Assembly: GCF_000735345.1 (NCBI RefSeq)
Contig: NZ_JMPJ01000065.1
Span: 62,001-126,000 of the forward strand
Direction: 5' to 3'
Length of the DNA stretch: 64,000 bases
Source of the DNA: Ewingella americana ATCC 33852
Lineage (GTDB): Bacteria; Pseudomonadota; Gammaproteobacteria; Enterobacterales; Enterobacteriaceae
Part shown: positions 41,580 through 52,200 of the stretch, piece after piece
Layout of the letters: the number at the start of each line of letters is the position of its first letter
Position numbering within the stretch: the stretch's first letter is position 1
Notes under the pieces: generated by a model
Seen by the model: the letters and a program-made list of their open reading frames with translations, nothing else
What the model was told of the DNA's origin: nothing
The model's database searches: none
Made by a program: the position numbers and the translations under genes

Positions 41580-43490
41580 ATGGCTATCTCTCGCCGCGAT
41601 TTTCTCAACGGTGTGGCTATTACCGTCACTGCCGGCATGACGCCGTGGCAGGCGCTGCAAGCCTCGCCGCAAACTGCGACGCAAACTCTCTATTACCCGC
41701 CTTCATTGACCGGCCTGCGTGGCAACCATCAGGGCTCTTATGAGGCGGCGCACCTGCTTGGGCGCGAAGGTAAAAAAGTGGATCCTTCAAGCTTGCCGAT
41801 TGAGGGTGAGTTTGACTTGGTGATTGTCGGCGCGGGCATTAGCGGGCTGGCGGCGGCGTGCTTCTGGCAGGAGCAGCATGGCAAGCAGCAGCGGATCCTG
41901 CTGCTGGACAACCACGATGACTTTGGCGGCCACGCCAAGCGCAATGAGTTCCATGTCGAAGATAAAACTATTCTCGGCTATGGCGGCAGTGAGTCTTTCC
42001 AGTCGCCGCGCACCAATTTCAGCCCGGTGGCGATGGGCCTGCTGAAGACGCTGGACGTTGATATCGAGCGCATGGCGAAAGACTTCGACCAGACCTTCTA
42101 CCCGGACCTGCACCTTAGCCGTGGCGTCTATTTCGACCGCAAAAACTTCGGCGTGGATAAAATCGTCAGTGGCGATCCGGGCCGCGCCGTGGCCGATGAT
42201 ATCCCACCAGAGCGCCTCAACGGCCGAGATATCAGCGACTTTATCAGCGACTTCCCGCTGTCGGAAGCTGACCGTAAAACCTTGATTGCGCTGCATACGG
42301 AGTCGAAAGATTATCTGGCGGGCATGAGCAAAGAGCAGAAAATCGAGTGGGTTGATAGCCACAGCTATACCCAGTTCCTGCGTGAAAAGGTGGGCTTGAG
42401 CGAAATCGCCATTCGCTACTTCCAGCAGCGGACCAACGATTTTCAGGCCGTGGGCATTGACGCCACCTCGTGCAGCGACGCGCGGATCTGCGCCCTGCCG
42501 GGTCTGGAAGGCATGGGCTTGCCGCCGCTGGATGCCGAATCCCTCGCCGACCTCGACGAGCCTTACATCTTCCACTTCCCGGACGGCAACGCCGGTCTGG
42601 CGCGGCTGATGGTGCGCCATCTGATCCCCGAAGTAGCGCCGGGCAGCACCATGGACGACGTGGTGTTGGCGAAATTTGATTACAGCCAGCTCGACCGCGA
42701 AGGCGCGCCGGTTCGCCTGCGCCTGAACAGCACCGGCATGCACGTCGAAAACATTGAGCATCAGGGCAAGCCAGCGGTGGAAGTGACCTACATGACCGGC
42801 AGCAAGCTGCACCGCGTGCGCGCCGGGCAGGCGGTGATGGCCGGTTACAACATGATGATCCCTTATCTCGTGCCGGAAATGGCGGAAGAGCAAAAGGCCG
42901 CGCTGAAGGAGAACGTCAAAGCGCCGCTGGTCTATTCCAAAGTGGTGATCCGCAACTGGCAGCCGTTCATCAAGCTCGGGGTGCATGAGATTTACTCCCC
43001 CGCCGCGCCCTACAGCCGCGTCAAGCTCGACTATCCGGTCAATATGGGCGGCTACCAGCACCCGCGCGACCCGAACCAGCCGATTGGCCTGCACATGGTT
43101 TACGTGCCGACCCTGCCGGGCAGCGGCCTCAGCCCACGCGAGCAGTCGCGCAAGGGCCGGGCTTTATTGCTGGGCACCTCGTTTGACGCCCACGAGAAGA
43201 TGATCCGCGAGCAGCTGCAAGGAATGTTCGGCGAAGCCGGTTTTGACCATCAGCGCGACATCATGGCGATCACCGTCAATCGCTGGTCCCACGGCTACTC
43301 CTACTTCCTCAGCGGCATGTTTGATGATGAAGCCGAAGCGCAGAAAACCATTCAGCGCGCCCGCCAGCCGGTCGGTCGCATCACCATTGCCAACTCCGAC
43401 GCAGACTGGAGTCCGTACGCCAACTCGGCCATCGATCAGGCATGGCGCGCGGTCAACGAACTGACCGCTATGAAGAAGGTGAACGCATGA
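41580..43490 (+). CDS. Tat-exported FAD-dependent oxidoreductase, spermidine dehydrogenase-like
   Basis: A 636-residue flavoprotein. The twin-arginine signal SRRDFLNGVAI marks export of a folded protein to the periplasm. The Rossmann FAD motif VIVGAGISGLAAACF is at about residue 80, followed by LLLDNHDDFGGHAKRNEF and a C-terminal NRWSHGYSYF block. Overall similarity is to SpdH-type spermidine dehydrogenases of the amine-oxidase superfamily, which oxidise spermidine to 1,3-diaminopropane and an aldehyde; the assignment is from family resemblance. It overlaps a tri-haem cytochrome c gene by 4 bases, so electrons probably pass to that cytochrome and then to the respiratory chain. AAGGA precedes the start. 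Confidence 0.8.
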   Translation: MAISRRDFLNGVAITVTAGMTPWQALQASPQTATQTLYYPPSLTGLRGNHQGSYEAAHLLGREGKKVDPSSLPIEGEFDLVIVGAGISGLAAACFWQEQHGKQQRILLLDNHDDFGGHAKRNEFHVEDKTILGYGGSESFQSPRTNFSPVAMGLLKTLDVDIERMAKDFDQTFYPDLHLSRGVYFDRKNFGVDKIVSGDPGRAVADDIPPERLNGRDISDFISDFPLSEADRKTLIALHTESKDYLAGMSKEQKIEWVDSHSYTQFLREKVGLSEIAIRYFQQRTNDFQAVGIDATSCSDARICALPGLEGMGLPPLDAESLADLDEPYIFHFPDGNAGLARLMVRHLIPEVAPGSTMDDVVLAKFDYSQLDREGAPVRLRLNSTGMHVENIEHQGKPAVEVTYMTGSKLHRVRAGQAVMAGYNMMIPYLVPEMAEEQKAALKENVKAPLVYSKVVIRNWQPFIKLGVHEIYSPAAPYSRVKLDYPVNMGGYQHPRDPNQPIGLHMVYVPTLPGSGLSPREQSRKGRALLLGTSFDAHEKMIREQLQGMFGEAGFDHQRDIMAITVNRWSHGYSYFLSGMFDDEAEAQKTIQRARQPVGRITIANSDADWSPYANSAIDQAWRAVNELTAMKKVNA

Positions 43491-44665
43491 AAAAGTTGAT
43501 GATGTTTACCGCGCTAATGCTGGCTAGCTCCTCGGCGCTGGCGATGTCCGATGGGGAATATGTCGCCAAAGCTGCCGACTGCGCCGCCTGCCACACTACG
43601 CCGCAGGGCCGCGACATGGCGGGTGGGCTGCGCTTTGCCACGCCGATTGGTGATATCTACTCCACCAATATCACGCCAGACAAAGCCGCCGGTATCGGCA
43701 ATTACAGCTTTGACGATTTCGATAAGGCCATGCGTAAAGGCATTGCCAAAGACGGCCATCCGCTCTACCCGGCCATGCCTTACACCTCCTACGCCAAAAT
43801 GAGCGACAAGGACATGCGTGCACTCTACGCCTATTTGATGGATGAGGTGAAACCGCAGCCAGACGCCAATCGCGAGAATCCAATCAGCTGGCCACTGTCG
43901 ATGCGCTGGCCGCTGCGGGTGTGGAACTCGCTGTTCCTCTCCTCAGGTGAGTTCAAGCCACGGGCCGACCAGAGCTCGGAGTGGAATCGCGGCGCGTACT
44001 TGGTGCAGGGCGCGGGGCACTGCGGTGCCTGCCACACACCACGTGGCTGGGCGCAGCAGGAGAAAGCCGAGGATGAAAGCGACGCTAAATTCCTCAGCGG
44101 TGGCGAGCTGGACGGCTGGTACGCCCCTTCCCTGCGCGGCATAAAAGGCAGCCAGCAAGAGCTGGTCACCCTGCTGAAAACGGGCCGCAACACCCACGCG
44201 GCGGTCAGCGGGCCGATGGGCGAAGTGATCACCAACAGCACGCAGTTCATGACCGACGCCGACCTCAACAGCATGGCGATTTATCTGTTGAGTCTAAAAG
44301 CGGAGCCAGCTGGGTCCCCGGCGAAACCGGCAACTGTCACCGCCAACGGCCAGCAGACCTATGCCCGCTACTGCTCGACCTGTCACGGCACGCAGGGCGA
44401 AGGTCAAGACTTCAACATTCCCGCGCTGGCGGGCAATGTGACGGTCACCTCGCCAAATCCACAAACCCTGCTGCGGGTTATCCTCAATGGCGGGCAGACG
44501 CCGGTGACCGCCGAGCATATGTCGAAAACCATGCCAGGATATGGCTGGGCGCTGAACGACCAGCAGGTGGCGGAGCTGACCAATACGCTGCGCGGCAGCT
44601 TTGGCAATCAGGCCGAAGCGGTTACCACCGAACAGGTGAAAGCGGCACGCGACGCTGCTAAATAA
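43487..44665 (+). CDS. Tri-haem periplasmic cytochrome c subunit
   Basis: A 392-residue cytochrome with signal peptide MKKLMMFTALMLASSSALA and three CXXCH haem sites: CAACH, CGACH and CSTCH, each with a distant methionine. This is the layout of the membrane-associated cytochrome subunits of gluconate, sorbitol and alcohol dehydrogenases, which hand electrons to ubiquinone. The frame opens at 43442, but the ATG at 43487 overlaps the stop of the flavoprotein gene (ATGA) and begins the signal peptide. It needs the Ccm haem-attachment system, which is not in the window. A bidirectional terminator follows. Confidence 0.9.
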   Translation: MKKLMMFTALMLASSSALAMSDGEYVAKAADCAACHTTPQGRDMAGGLRFATPIGDIYSTNITPDKAAGIGNYSFDDFDKAMRKGIAKDGHPLYPAMPYTSYAKMSDKDMRALYAYLMDEVKPQPDANRENPISWPLSMRWPLRVWNSLFLSSGEFKPRADQSSEWNRGAYLVQGAGHCGACHTPRGWAQQEKAEDESDAKFLSGGELDGWYAPSLRGIKGSQQELVTLLKTGRNTHAAVSGPMGEVITNSTQFMTDADLNSMAIYLLSLKAEPAGSPAKPATVTANGQQTYARYCSTCHGTQGEGQDFNIPALAGNVTVTSPNPQTLLRVILNGGQTPVTAEHMSKTMPGYGWALNDQQVAELTNTLRGSFGNQAEAVTTEQVKAARDAAK

Positions 44666-44681
44666 GCCGAGTAATAAAAGC

Positions 44682-44710
44682 AAAAAGGCCAGCTCAGTGC
44701 TGGCCTTTTC
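44682..44710. terminator. Bidirectional terminator between cytochrome c and efflux operon
   Basis: GGCCAGC / GCTGGCC stem with a TCAGT loop, preceded by AAAAA and followed by TTTTC, so it can act on both converging transcripts. Confidence 0.85.
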
Positions 44711-44729
44711 TTTGGCTGAATCTAGCCCG

Positions 44730-46169
44730 TTACTGGCCTACATCGCCATTCCAGCCGCCACCCAGCGCGGCAATCAGCTTAACGCTGGTCACCATCTGGG
44801 TGCTGAGCAGTGACAGAACGTTCTGCTGCTGGCTGAGGCTGGTGTTCTCGGTGGTGGCGACGTCGAGATAGTCGATCATCCCCGCCTGATACTGGTTGTA
44901 AGTCACTCGCGCCGACTCCTTGGCAGCATCGGCGGCGCGCTGCTGGGCCAGCGTCTGGGCATCCAGCGTGCGCAGCTCGACCAGATAATCTTCCACCTCT
45001 TGCAACGCCCCTAACACGCTCTGGCGATAGGCCGCCACCTGCGCGTCATAGGCCGCCTCGGCCTGCGCCACGCGGCTGCTGGTTGCGCCGAAATCGAGCA
45101 CCGTCTGGCTCAGTTCCGGCCCCAACGACCAGACGCGGTTCGGCAGGGAGAACAAGTTGTGGAAGGCGTCGCTGGCAAAACCGCCGCTGGCGCTGAGGGT
45201 CAGATCCGGGTAGTAGGCCGCAGTCGCCACACCCACCGCCGCATTGGCCGAGGCCATATTGCGCTCGGCAATGGCGATATCAGGACGGCGCTGCAACAGC
45301 TGTGACGGCAGGCCCGGCGGGATCGACGGCAGGGTGAATTTGATCTCCCGCGCGGTCAGGGTGAACTGTGCCGGAGGCTTGCCAATCAGCACCGCGATGG
45401 CGTGCTCCAACTGGGCACGCTGCCACTGGGCTTCCAGCGCCGAGGCGCGGGTGCTTTCCAGCTGAGTTTGTGCCTGAGCCAGCGTGGCGCGCGAGGTGTT
45501 GCCGCCTTCATACTGGTTCTGGATCACCGTCAGGTAGCGCTCGTAGGCGGCAATGCTGCGCTGATAGAGCGCGATTTGCTCATCCATCACCCGCAGTTGG
45601 AAGTAGTCCTGCGCCAGCTCAGACTGGGCGCTCAGCGTGGCGTTCGCCAGCTCGGCCTTGCTGGCCTGCGCGCTGGCCCGATCCTGCTCCTCGGTGCGAC
45701 GCAGTTTGCCCCAGAGATCCAGCTCCCAACTGGCGCTGAGCTTGGCCGACTGCTGCTTGGTCACCGCCTGCGCCGTGCCGCTGCGCGTGCTGTCTCCAGT
45801 GGCGCTAATGGTCGGGAACAGCCCAGCGCGCGCCTCAGAAACCAGCGCCTGCGCCTGACGATACTGCGCGGCGTACTGAGCGACGTTCTGGTTGGAAATC
45901 TGCACCTGACTCAGCAAAGAGGACAGCTCAGGGTCCTGATACACCGCCCACCAGTCTCCCTTGGTTTGGTTATCCTTCGGGATCGCCGCCGTCCAGCCCT
46001 TAGCCTCTTTAAATTCCAAGGAGAGAGGAGCCGAAGGCCGCTGATAGTCAGGCCCGACGGTACAACCCACCAGCAGCAGAGCCAACGCCAGTGGGGCGAG
46101 ACGGAAAACGGTGGGGCCGGAATTACGCAATGTCATCAAAGTCGTTTCGCTTTTCAATGAATTAGTCAT
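44730..46169 (-). CDS. Outer-membrane efflux lipoprotein (NodT/OprM-type)
   Basis: TolC-like outer-membrane channel of the NodT family, about 479 residues. The lipobox LLLVGC is followed by TVGPDYQRPSAP, typical of OprM/CusC-type factors. The repeated OEP domains contain WELDLWGKLRR and PDLTLSASGGFASDAF. The start is uncertain: the ATG at 46169 has CAGG upstream and overlaps the stop of the RND gene by eight bases, while 46136 and 46196 are alternatives. It is the fourth gene of an operon with an adaptor and two RND pumps, so this system carries its own channel instead of depending on TolC. Confidence 0.9.
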   Translation of the reverse strand: MTNSLKSETTLMTLRNSGPTVFRLAPLALALLLVGCTVGPDYQRPSAPLSLEFKEAKGWTAAIPKDNQTKGDWWAVYQDPELSSLLSQVQISNQNVAQYAAQYRQAQALVSEARAGLFPTISATGDSTRSGTAQAVTKQQSAKLSASWELDLWGKLRRTEEQDRASAQASKAELANATLSAQSELAQDYFQLRVMDEQIALYQRSIAAYERYLTVIQNQYEGGNTSRATLAQAQTQLESTRASALEAQWQRAQLEHAIAVLIGKPPAQFTLTAREIKFTLPSIPPGLPSQLLQRRPDIAIAERNMASANAAVGVATAAYYPDLTLSASGGFASDAFHNLFSLPNRVWSLGPELSQTVLDFGATSSRVAQAEAAYDAQVAAYRQSVLGALQEVEDYLVELRTLDAQTLAQQRAADAAKESARVTYNQYQAGMIDYLDVATTENTSLSQQQNVLSLLSTQMVTSVKLIAALGGGWNGDVGQ

Positions 46170-49100
46170 GTGAACCTGCCGATGGCGATGGCTCATGGTG
46201 CGGGCGCAGGCGATGCCATAAACGGCGGGTCGCGCGGCTCGAACGGTCCATGTAGAGATAGACCACCGGCGTGGTGAACAGGGTCAGAATCTGACTCAGG
46301 GCCAGACCACCGGCGATCGCCAAGCCTAGCGGGCTACGCAGATCGGCGTCACCGCCGCTGCCCAGCGCCAAAGGCAAAGCACCGAAGAAAGCCGCCAGCG
46401 TGGTCATCAGGATCGGGCGAAAACGCATCAGGCAGGCTTGGGTGATCGCCTGCTGCGGCGTCAGCCCGAGGCGTCGCTCGGCGTCCAGCGCGAAGTCGAT
46501 CATCATGATCGCATTCTTCTTCACAATCCCAATCAGCAGCAAGATGCCGATCAGCGCGATCACCGTCAGTTGGGTATTGGTCAGCAGCATCAGCAGCAGC
46601 GCGCCCAGCCCGGCGGAGGGCAGCGTGGAAAGAATGGTCAGCGGATGAATGTAACTCTCATAGAGCATGCCGAGCACGATATACACCGCCGCCAGCGCCG
46701 CCAGAATCAGCCACGGCATCATGCTTACCGACGAGTCGAAAGCCTGAGCCGTGCCGGCAAACCCGGCCTGAACCGTGTCCGGCAGGCCGATTTTCGCCAT
46801 AGTAGTTTTGATCAACTGTTGGGCATCGCCCAGCGCCACGCCGTCGGATAAGTTAAACGCCAGCGTGGTGGTTGCCGACTGCCCCTGATGCGCCACCGAC
46901 AGCGGCGCATTGGCCCCACTAAACGTAGTGAAGGCCGACAGCGGCACCTGCGCGCCACTGTCCGTGACCACATACAGCTGGTTCAGCACGTCAGGATTGC
47001 TGGTGTAGTCGTCCGTCAGGTTCATCACCACGTGGTACTGGTTGAGGGTCTTGTAGATGGTGGCGATCTGCCGCTGGCTGAAGGCGTTATTGAGCAGCGT
47101 GTCGATCATCTTGACGTTAACCCCCAGCCGGGTGGCCTTGTCGCGGTCAATGTTCAGATAGACTTCCTGCCCGCCGGTTTGCGAGTCGGAATCCACACCG
47201 GTCAGCTGCGGCAGCTTCTCCAGCGCGGCTTTAACCTTAGGCCCCCACTCGCGCAGCAGCGAAAGGTCATCAGCCTGTAGGCTGTACTGGTACTGCGCGT
47301 TAGCACTGCGCGCGCCGACTCGCAGGTCCTGCGCGGCTTGCATAAACAGCTGCGCCCCGGCCAGTTTGCTGGTTTTGGCCATCAGGCGGTTTGCCACTTG
47401 GCTGGCGGTGGCGGTGCGGTCTTTAATGTCTTTCAGGCGAACGAAGAACAGCGCGGTGTTGCGCGAACCAAAGCCGCCGCTGCCCGCCGAACTCATCACC
47501 GCGTCCACCGCCGGATCGTCTTGAATGATCTTGCTGTACTCCAGCAGCTTCGGCTGAATCGTCTGGAATGAGGTGTTTTGATCCGCGCGCATCATGCCCA
47601 TCAACATGCCGGTATCCTGCTCGGGGAAGAAGCCCTTCTCCACCACGGTGTACAAGTAGAAGTTGAGCATAATGGTCAGCAGCAGGCCGAACATAGTGAT
47701 CAACTGGTGGCGCATCACCCAGCCAAGTGCCGCCGCATAGCCCGCCAGCAGGCGATTAAGCCAGCGCTCGATCAGGCGATAAATGCGCGGCTGGCGCTTT
47801 TCCACCGCCGGTTTACGTCGCAGAAAACGGGCGCACAGCATCGGGGTCAGGCTGAGAGAAACCAGCATCGAAATCACCAGCGAGACGGTGAGGGTGACGG
47901 CGAATTCGCGGAACAGCCGCCCGAGGATGCCGCCCATCAGCAACAGCGGGATAAACACCGCCACCAGCGAAAGGGTCATCGACAGCACGGTAAAGCTCAC
48001 TTCCTGCGCGCCTTTGATTGCCGCGCGCACTGGTCCCAGCCCCTCTTCGATATGCCGGGTAATGTTCTCCAGCACCACAATGGCGTCATCCACCACAAAG
48101 CCGGTAGCGATGATCAGCGCCATCAGCGACAAATTATCCAGACTGTAGCCCAGCAGGTACATCACCGAGCAGGTGCCGATAAGCGAGACGGGCAGCGCCA
48201 GCGCCGGAATGATCACCGCCTGCAGGTTGCGCAGGAAGACGAACACCACCGCGATCACCAGCACCGTGGCTTCCAGCAGGGTCACTTCGGTGGCGCGCAG
48301 CGAGCCGGAAATGGTGCCTGAGCGGTCCAGCGCGATGTGCAGTTCGACGTCGCCCGGCAGGTTCTCTTCCATCTGCGGCAAAGCATTTTTAATCGCCTGA
48401 ATAGTTTCCAGCATGTTGGCCCCAGCCTGCCGCGTCACGCCCAGCATCACCGACGGCGTACTGTTGTAGTAGCCAACGTTGTACTTATCTTCAACCGAAT
48501 CATAGACATTGGCGACGTCGCTCAGGCGAATGGCCGAACCCTGAATGTAAGTCACAATCAGGGTTTTGTACTGCGCCGCCGTGCTCTGCTGGCCGTTGCC
48601 TTCAATCATCCACGACTGGTTCGAGCCTTGCAGCACGCCCTTCGGCAGGTTGGTGGTGCTGTTGGCGATGGCGGCGCGAATGGTGTCGAGCGAGATGCCG
48701 TAATGGCTGATCGCCTCCGGGCGCAGGTCAATACGCACGCCGGGAAGCGCCGAGCCGACAATCGAAACCTGCCCCACGCCGTTCACCTGCGCGATTTTTT
48801 GCTGCAACTGGCTGGACGCGATGTCATACAGCTCGCCTTTACTGCGCGTGGCCGAGGTCAGGGAGAGCATGATGATCGGCGCGTCGGACGGGTTGGCTTT
48901 GCGGTAGGTCGGCAGCGACGGCATGCTGCTCGGCAGCAGCGCCCGCGAGGCATTAATTGCCGCCTGTACGTCGCGCGCCGCGCCGTTGATTTCACGGTCG
49001 AGGTCGAACTGCAACACCACGCTGGTGGTGCCCTGCGAGCTGCTGGAGGTCATCTCAGTGACGCCCGCAATCTGCCCCAGCGCGCGCTCCAGCGGCGTTG

Positions 49101-49290
49101 CTACCGTGGCCGCCATGGTTTCAGGGCTGGCCCCCGGCAGGCTGGCGCTCACCAGAATCACCGGCAGGTCTAACTGCGGCAGCGGAGCCACCGGCAGCAG
49201 GCGATAGCCCAGCAGCCCGAGCAGCAGCACCGCGCTGGTTAACAGCAGCGTGGTGACTGGCCGGAAGATGAAAAAGCGCGAGATATTCAT
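46162..49290 (-). CDS. RND multidrug efflux permease, MdtC/MuxC-like
   Basis: A 1042-residue resistance-nodulation-division pump with 12 predicted membrane helices and two large periplasmic loops. The proton-relay aspartates lie in GFVVDDAIVVLENI, and the second relay segment is [15 protein letters not shown]. The N-terminus MNISRFFIFRPVTTLLLTSA and the tandem arrangement with a second RND gene identify it as the MdtC-type subunit; MdtB and MdtC work as a B2C heterotrimer that expels bile salts, novobiocin and similar compounds. It starts one base after the MdtB-like stop. No mdtD or baeSR follows, unlike E. coli. Confidence 0.9.
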   Translation of the reverse strand: MNISRFFIFRPVTTLLLTSAVLLLGLLGYRLLPVAPLPQLDLPVILVSASLPGASPETMAATVATPLERALGQIAGVTEMTSSSSQGTTSVVLQFDLDREINGAARDVQAAINASRALLPSSMPSLPTYRKANPSDAPIIMLSLTSATRSKGELYDIASSQLQQKIAQVNGVGQVSIVGSALPGVRIDLRPEAISHYGISLDTIRAAIANSTTNLPKGVLQGSNQSWMIEGNGQQSTAAQYKTLIVTYIQGSAIRLSDVANVYDSVEDKYNVGYYNSTPSVMLGVTRQAGANMLETIQAIKNALPQMEENLPGDVELHIALDRSGTISGSLRATEVTLLEATVLVIAVVFVFLRNLQAVIIPALALPVSLIGTCSVMYLLGYSLDNLSLMALIIATGFVVDDAIVVLENITRHIEEGLGPVRAAIKGAQEVSFTVLSMTLSLVAVFIPLLLMGGILGRLFREFAVTLTVSLVISMLVSLSLTPMLCARFLRRKPAVEKRQPRIYRLIERWLNRLLAGYAAALGWVMRHQLITMFGLLLTIMLNFYLYTVVEKGFFPEQDTGMLMGMMRADQNTSFQTIQPKLLEYSKIIQDDPAVDAVMSSAGSGGFGSRNTALFFVRLKDIKDRTATASQVANRLMAKTSKLAGAQLFMQAAQDLRVGARSANAQYQYSLQADDLSLLREWGPKVKAALEKLPQLTGVDSDSQTGGQEVYLNIDRDKATRLGVNVKMIDTLLNNAFSQRQIATIYKTLNQYHVVMNLTDDYTSNPDVLNQLYVVTDSGAQVPLSAFTTFSGANAPLSVAHQGQSATTTLAFNLSDGVALGDAQQLIKTTMAKIGLPDTVQAGFAGTAQAFDSSVSMMPWLILAALAAVYIVLGMLYESYIHPLTILSTLPSAGLGALLLMLLTNTQLTVIALIGILLLIGIVKKNAIMMIDFALDAERRLGLTPQQAITQACLMRFRPILMTTLAAFFGALPLALGSGGDADLRSPLGLAIAGGLALSQILTLFTTPVVYLYMDRSSRATRRLWHRLRPHHEPSPSAGSHD

Positions 49291-52200
49291 CTATTCGCCA
49301 GCCTGCTGGTGGTTGAGCTTAGCGGCGCGTTTGCGCTTCAGGCGCGGGTTCCAGCGGGTCGCCAGACGGTCAAACATCAGGTAAATCACCGGCGTGGAGA
49401 ACAGGGTCAGCACCTGGCTGAAAATCAGCCCGCCGACAATCACCAAGCCCAGCGGCTGGCGCAGTTCAGCACCGGAGCCACTGGCGAGCATCAGCGGCAG
49501 TGCGCCGAGCAGCGCCGCCATGGTGGTCATCAAAATCGGCCGGAATCGCAGCAAACAGGCTTGATGAATTGCTTCACGCGGCGACATGCCGTGTTTGGTT
49601 TCGGCCTCCAGCGCGAAGTCGATCATCATAATGGCATTCTTTTTCACGATACCAATCAGCAAGATAACGCCAATCAGCGCGATCAGGCTGAACTCGGTAT
49701 CGGCAAACAGCAGCGAAAGCAGCGCCCCCACCGCCGCCGACGGCAGCGTCGACAGGATGGTCACCGGGTGAATAAAGCTTTCATACAGAATGCCCAGCAC
49801 CACGTACATGGTCAGCAGCGCGGCGAGGATCAGCCACAGGGTGTTGCCGGTGGCGCTTTCAAACGAGGCGGCGGCCCCCTGATAGCGCAACGTGATGCTG
49901 TCCGGCACCTTTAGCTCGGCCATGCTCTGCTTGACGGCGGCCTGCGCCTGCTCCAGCGAATAGCCGTCTTTGACGTTGAAGGAAACCGTCACCGTCGGGA
50001 ACTGGTTTAACCGCGCCTGCAACAGCGCGCCGGTGCGCATATGGATTTTGGCAATCGAAGTCAGCTTCACCATGCCCGTGGCCGAGCTGGTGGAAGTGCC
50101 GGTGTCAGACGCCGAGGTGGTCGACCCCGACGCGCTGGTGGTCGTGGTGCTATTGGCATCGGTAGAGGCCGACGAGGACGAATTGGTATTGCTGGTCGCC
50201 AGATAGATGTCGTCGAACGACGCCGGAGACTGCTGATACTGCGGCGCAACTTCCAGCACCACGCGGTACTGGTTCGACTGGGTAAAGATGGTGGACACCA
50301 GACGCTGGCCGAAGGCGTTATACAGCGCGGTGTCGACATCCGACGCCGTAATGCCGAAACGCGCCGCGGCGTCGCGGTCCAGCTCGACATAGGCCACCTG
50401 CCCCTGATTTTGCAGGTTGCTGACCACGTCGCTGAATTCCGGCAGTTGGCTGAGTTTTTCGGTCAGCTTCGGCGTCCAGGTCACCAGATTTTCACTGTCG
50501 GCATCGTCGAGGGTGAACTGGTACTGGCTTGGCGTGACCTGATCGTCCACGGTCAAATCCTGCGAGGCCTGCATGTAGAGCGAAATGCCCGGCACTGAGG
50601 CGGTTTCTTGCTTCAGGCGGGCAATAATCGCCGGAGCGCGCTCGTCACGCTGATCGAAGGATTTAAGGTTAATTTGCAGACGGCCGCTGTTCAGGCTGGT
50701 GTTATTGCCGTCCACGCCAATGGTGGAGGAGACGCTGTCCACCGCCGGATCCTGCAAAATAGCCGCCGTCAGCATCTGCTGGCGACGCCCCATTTCGCCG
50801 AAAGAGACATCCTGCGACGCCTGAGTGATGCCTTGGATCATGCCGGTATCTTGCGACGGGAAGAAGCCCTTCGGCACCACCAGATAGAGCAGCGCGGTGA
50901 ACACCAAAGTCGCCGCCGCCACCAGCAGAGTGATGCGCTGATGGTTCAACACCACGATCAGCAGACGGTCGTAACCGGCAATCAGTCGGTCAAAAATTTG
51001 GCCGCCTTTGCGGTAGAAACGGCTCTGTTTCTCTTCCGGAATGTGGCGCAGCAAATAGGCGCAGAGCATTGGCGTCAGGGTCAAGGAGACCACCATCGAC
51101 ACCAATATCGACACCGCCAGCGTGATAGCAAATTCGCGGAACAGCCGCCCGACCACGTCCCCCATAAACAGCAGCGGGATCAGCACCGCGATCAGAGAGA
51201 AGGTCAGAGAGATAATGGTGAAGCCGATTTGCGCCGAGCCTTTGAGCGCCGCCTGCATCGGCGTTTCACCCTCTTCCAGCCGCCGGGTAATGTTTTCCAC
51301 CACCACGATGGCGTCATCGATAACAAAGCCGGTGGCGACGGTCAGCGCCATCAGCGACAGGTTATTGAGGCTAAAACCGCACAGGTACATCACGCCAAAG
51401 GTGCCAATCAGCGACAGCGGCACCGCGACGCTCGGGATAAGCGTGGCCGCCACGTTGCGCAGGAACAGGAAGGTGACCATCACCACCAACGCGATAGAGA
51501 GCATCAGCTCGAACTGCACGTCGCTGATTGAAGCGCGAATGGTCTGGGTTCGGTCGGACAAAATGGTGACTTTGACCGAGTCCGGCAGCGCGGCCTGCAA
51601 AGTCGGCAGTTGGCGCTTGATGCCATCCACCACCGCAATCACGTTGGCCCCCGGCTGGCGCTGAACGCTGATGATAATTGCTGGCTGTTTGTTGGCCCAA
51701 GCCGATAAATATTGGTTTTCCGGCGCTTCGGAGAGCGTGGCGATGTCCCGCAGGCGCAGCGCCGCACCGTTTTGATAGGTGACAATCAGGTTGCCGTACT
51801 CCGCCGCGGTGCGCAGCTGGTCGTTGGCGTCAATGGTGATGGAGTGGTGTTTGCCGTCGAAACCGCCCTTCGAGCCGTTAACATTACTGTTGCCAATCAG
51901 CGTGTTGATGTCTTCCAGCGTCAGGTTGTGAGCCGCCAGCGCGCGCGGATTGACCTGCACGCGAATCGCCGGTTGATTGCCCCCGGCCAGCGTCACCATG
52001 CCGACACCGGAAATCTGCGACAGCTTCAGCGCCACACGGGTATTCACCAGATCCTGCACTTTGGTCAGCGGCAGCGACTCAGAGGTCACCGCCATGGTCA
52101 GCACGGCGCTGTCAGCCGGGTTAACCTTTTTGTAGGTTGGCGGGTTCGGCAAATCCTTCGGCAGCAGGTTGTCCGCCGCGTTGATTGCCGCCTGCACTTC

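Noticed and set aside
41787-43094. A 435-codon open frame on the minus strand opposite the spermidine-dehydrogenase-like gene
   Set aside because: It mirrors the high-GC codon pattern of the real gene, has no recognisable domain or ribosome site, and its product is His/Arg/Gln-rich as antisense frames are.
48337-51531. Several 180-310-codon plus-strand frames opposite the two RND pump genes
   Set aside because: They are antisense shadows rich in His, Gln and Arg, without motifs, and the pumps on the other strand are unmistakable.
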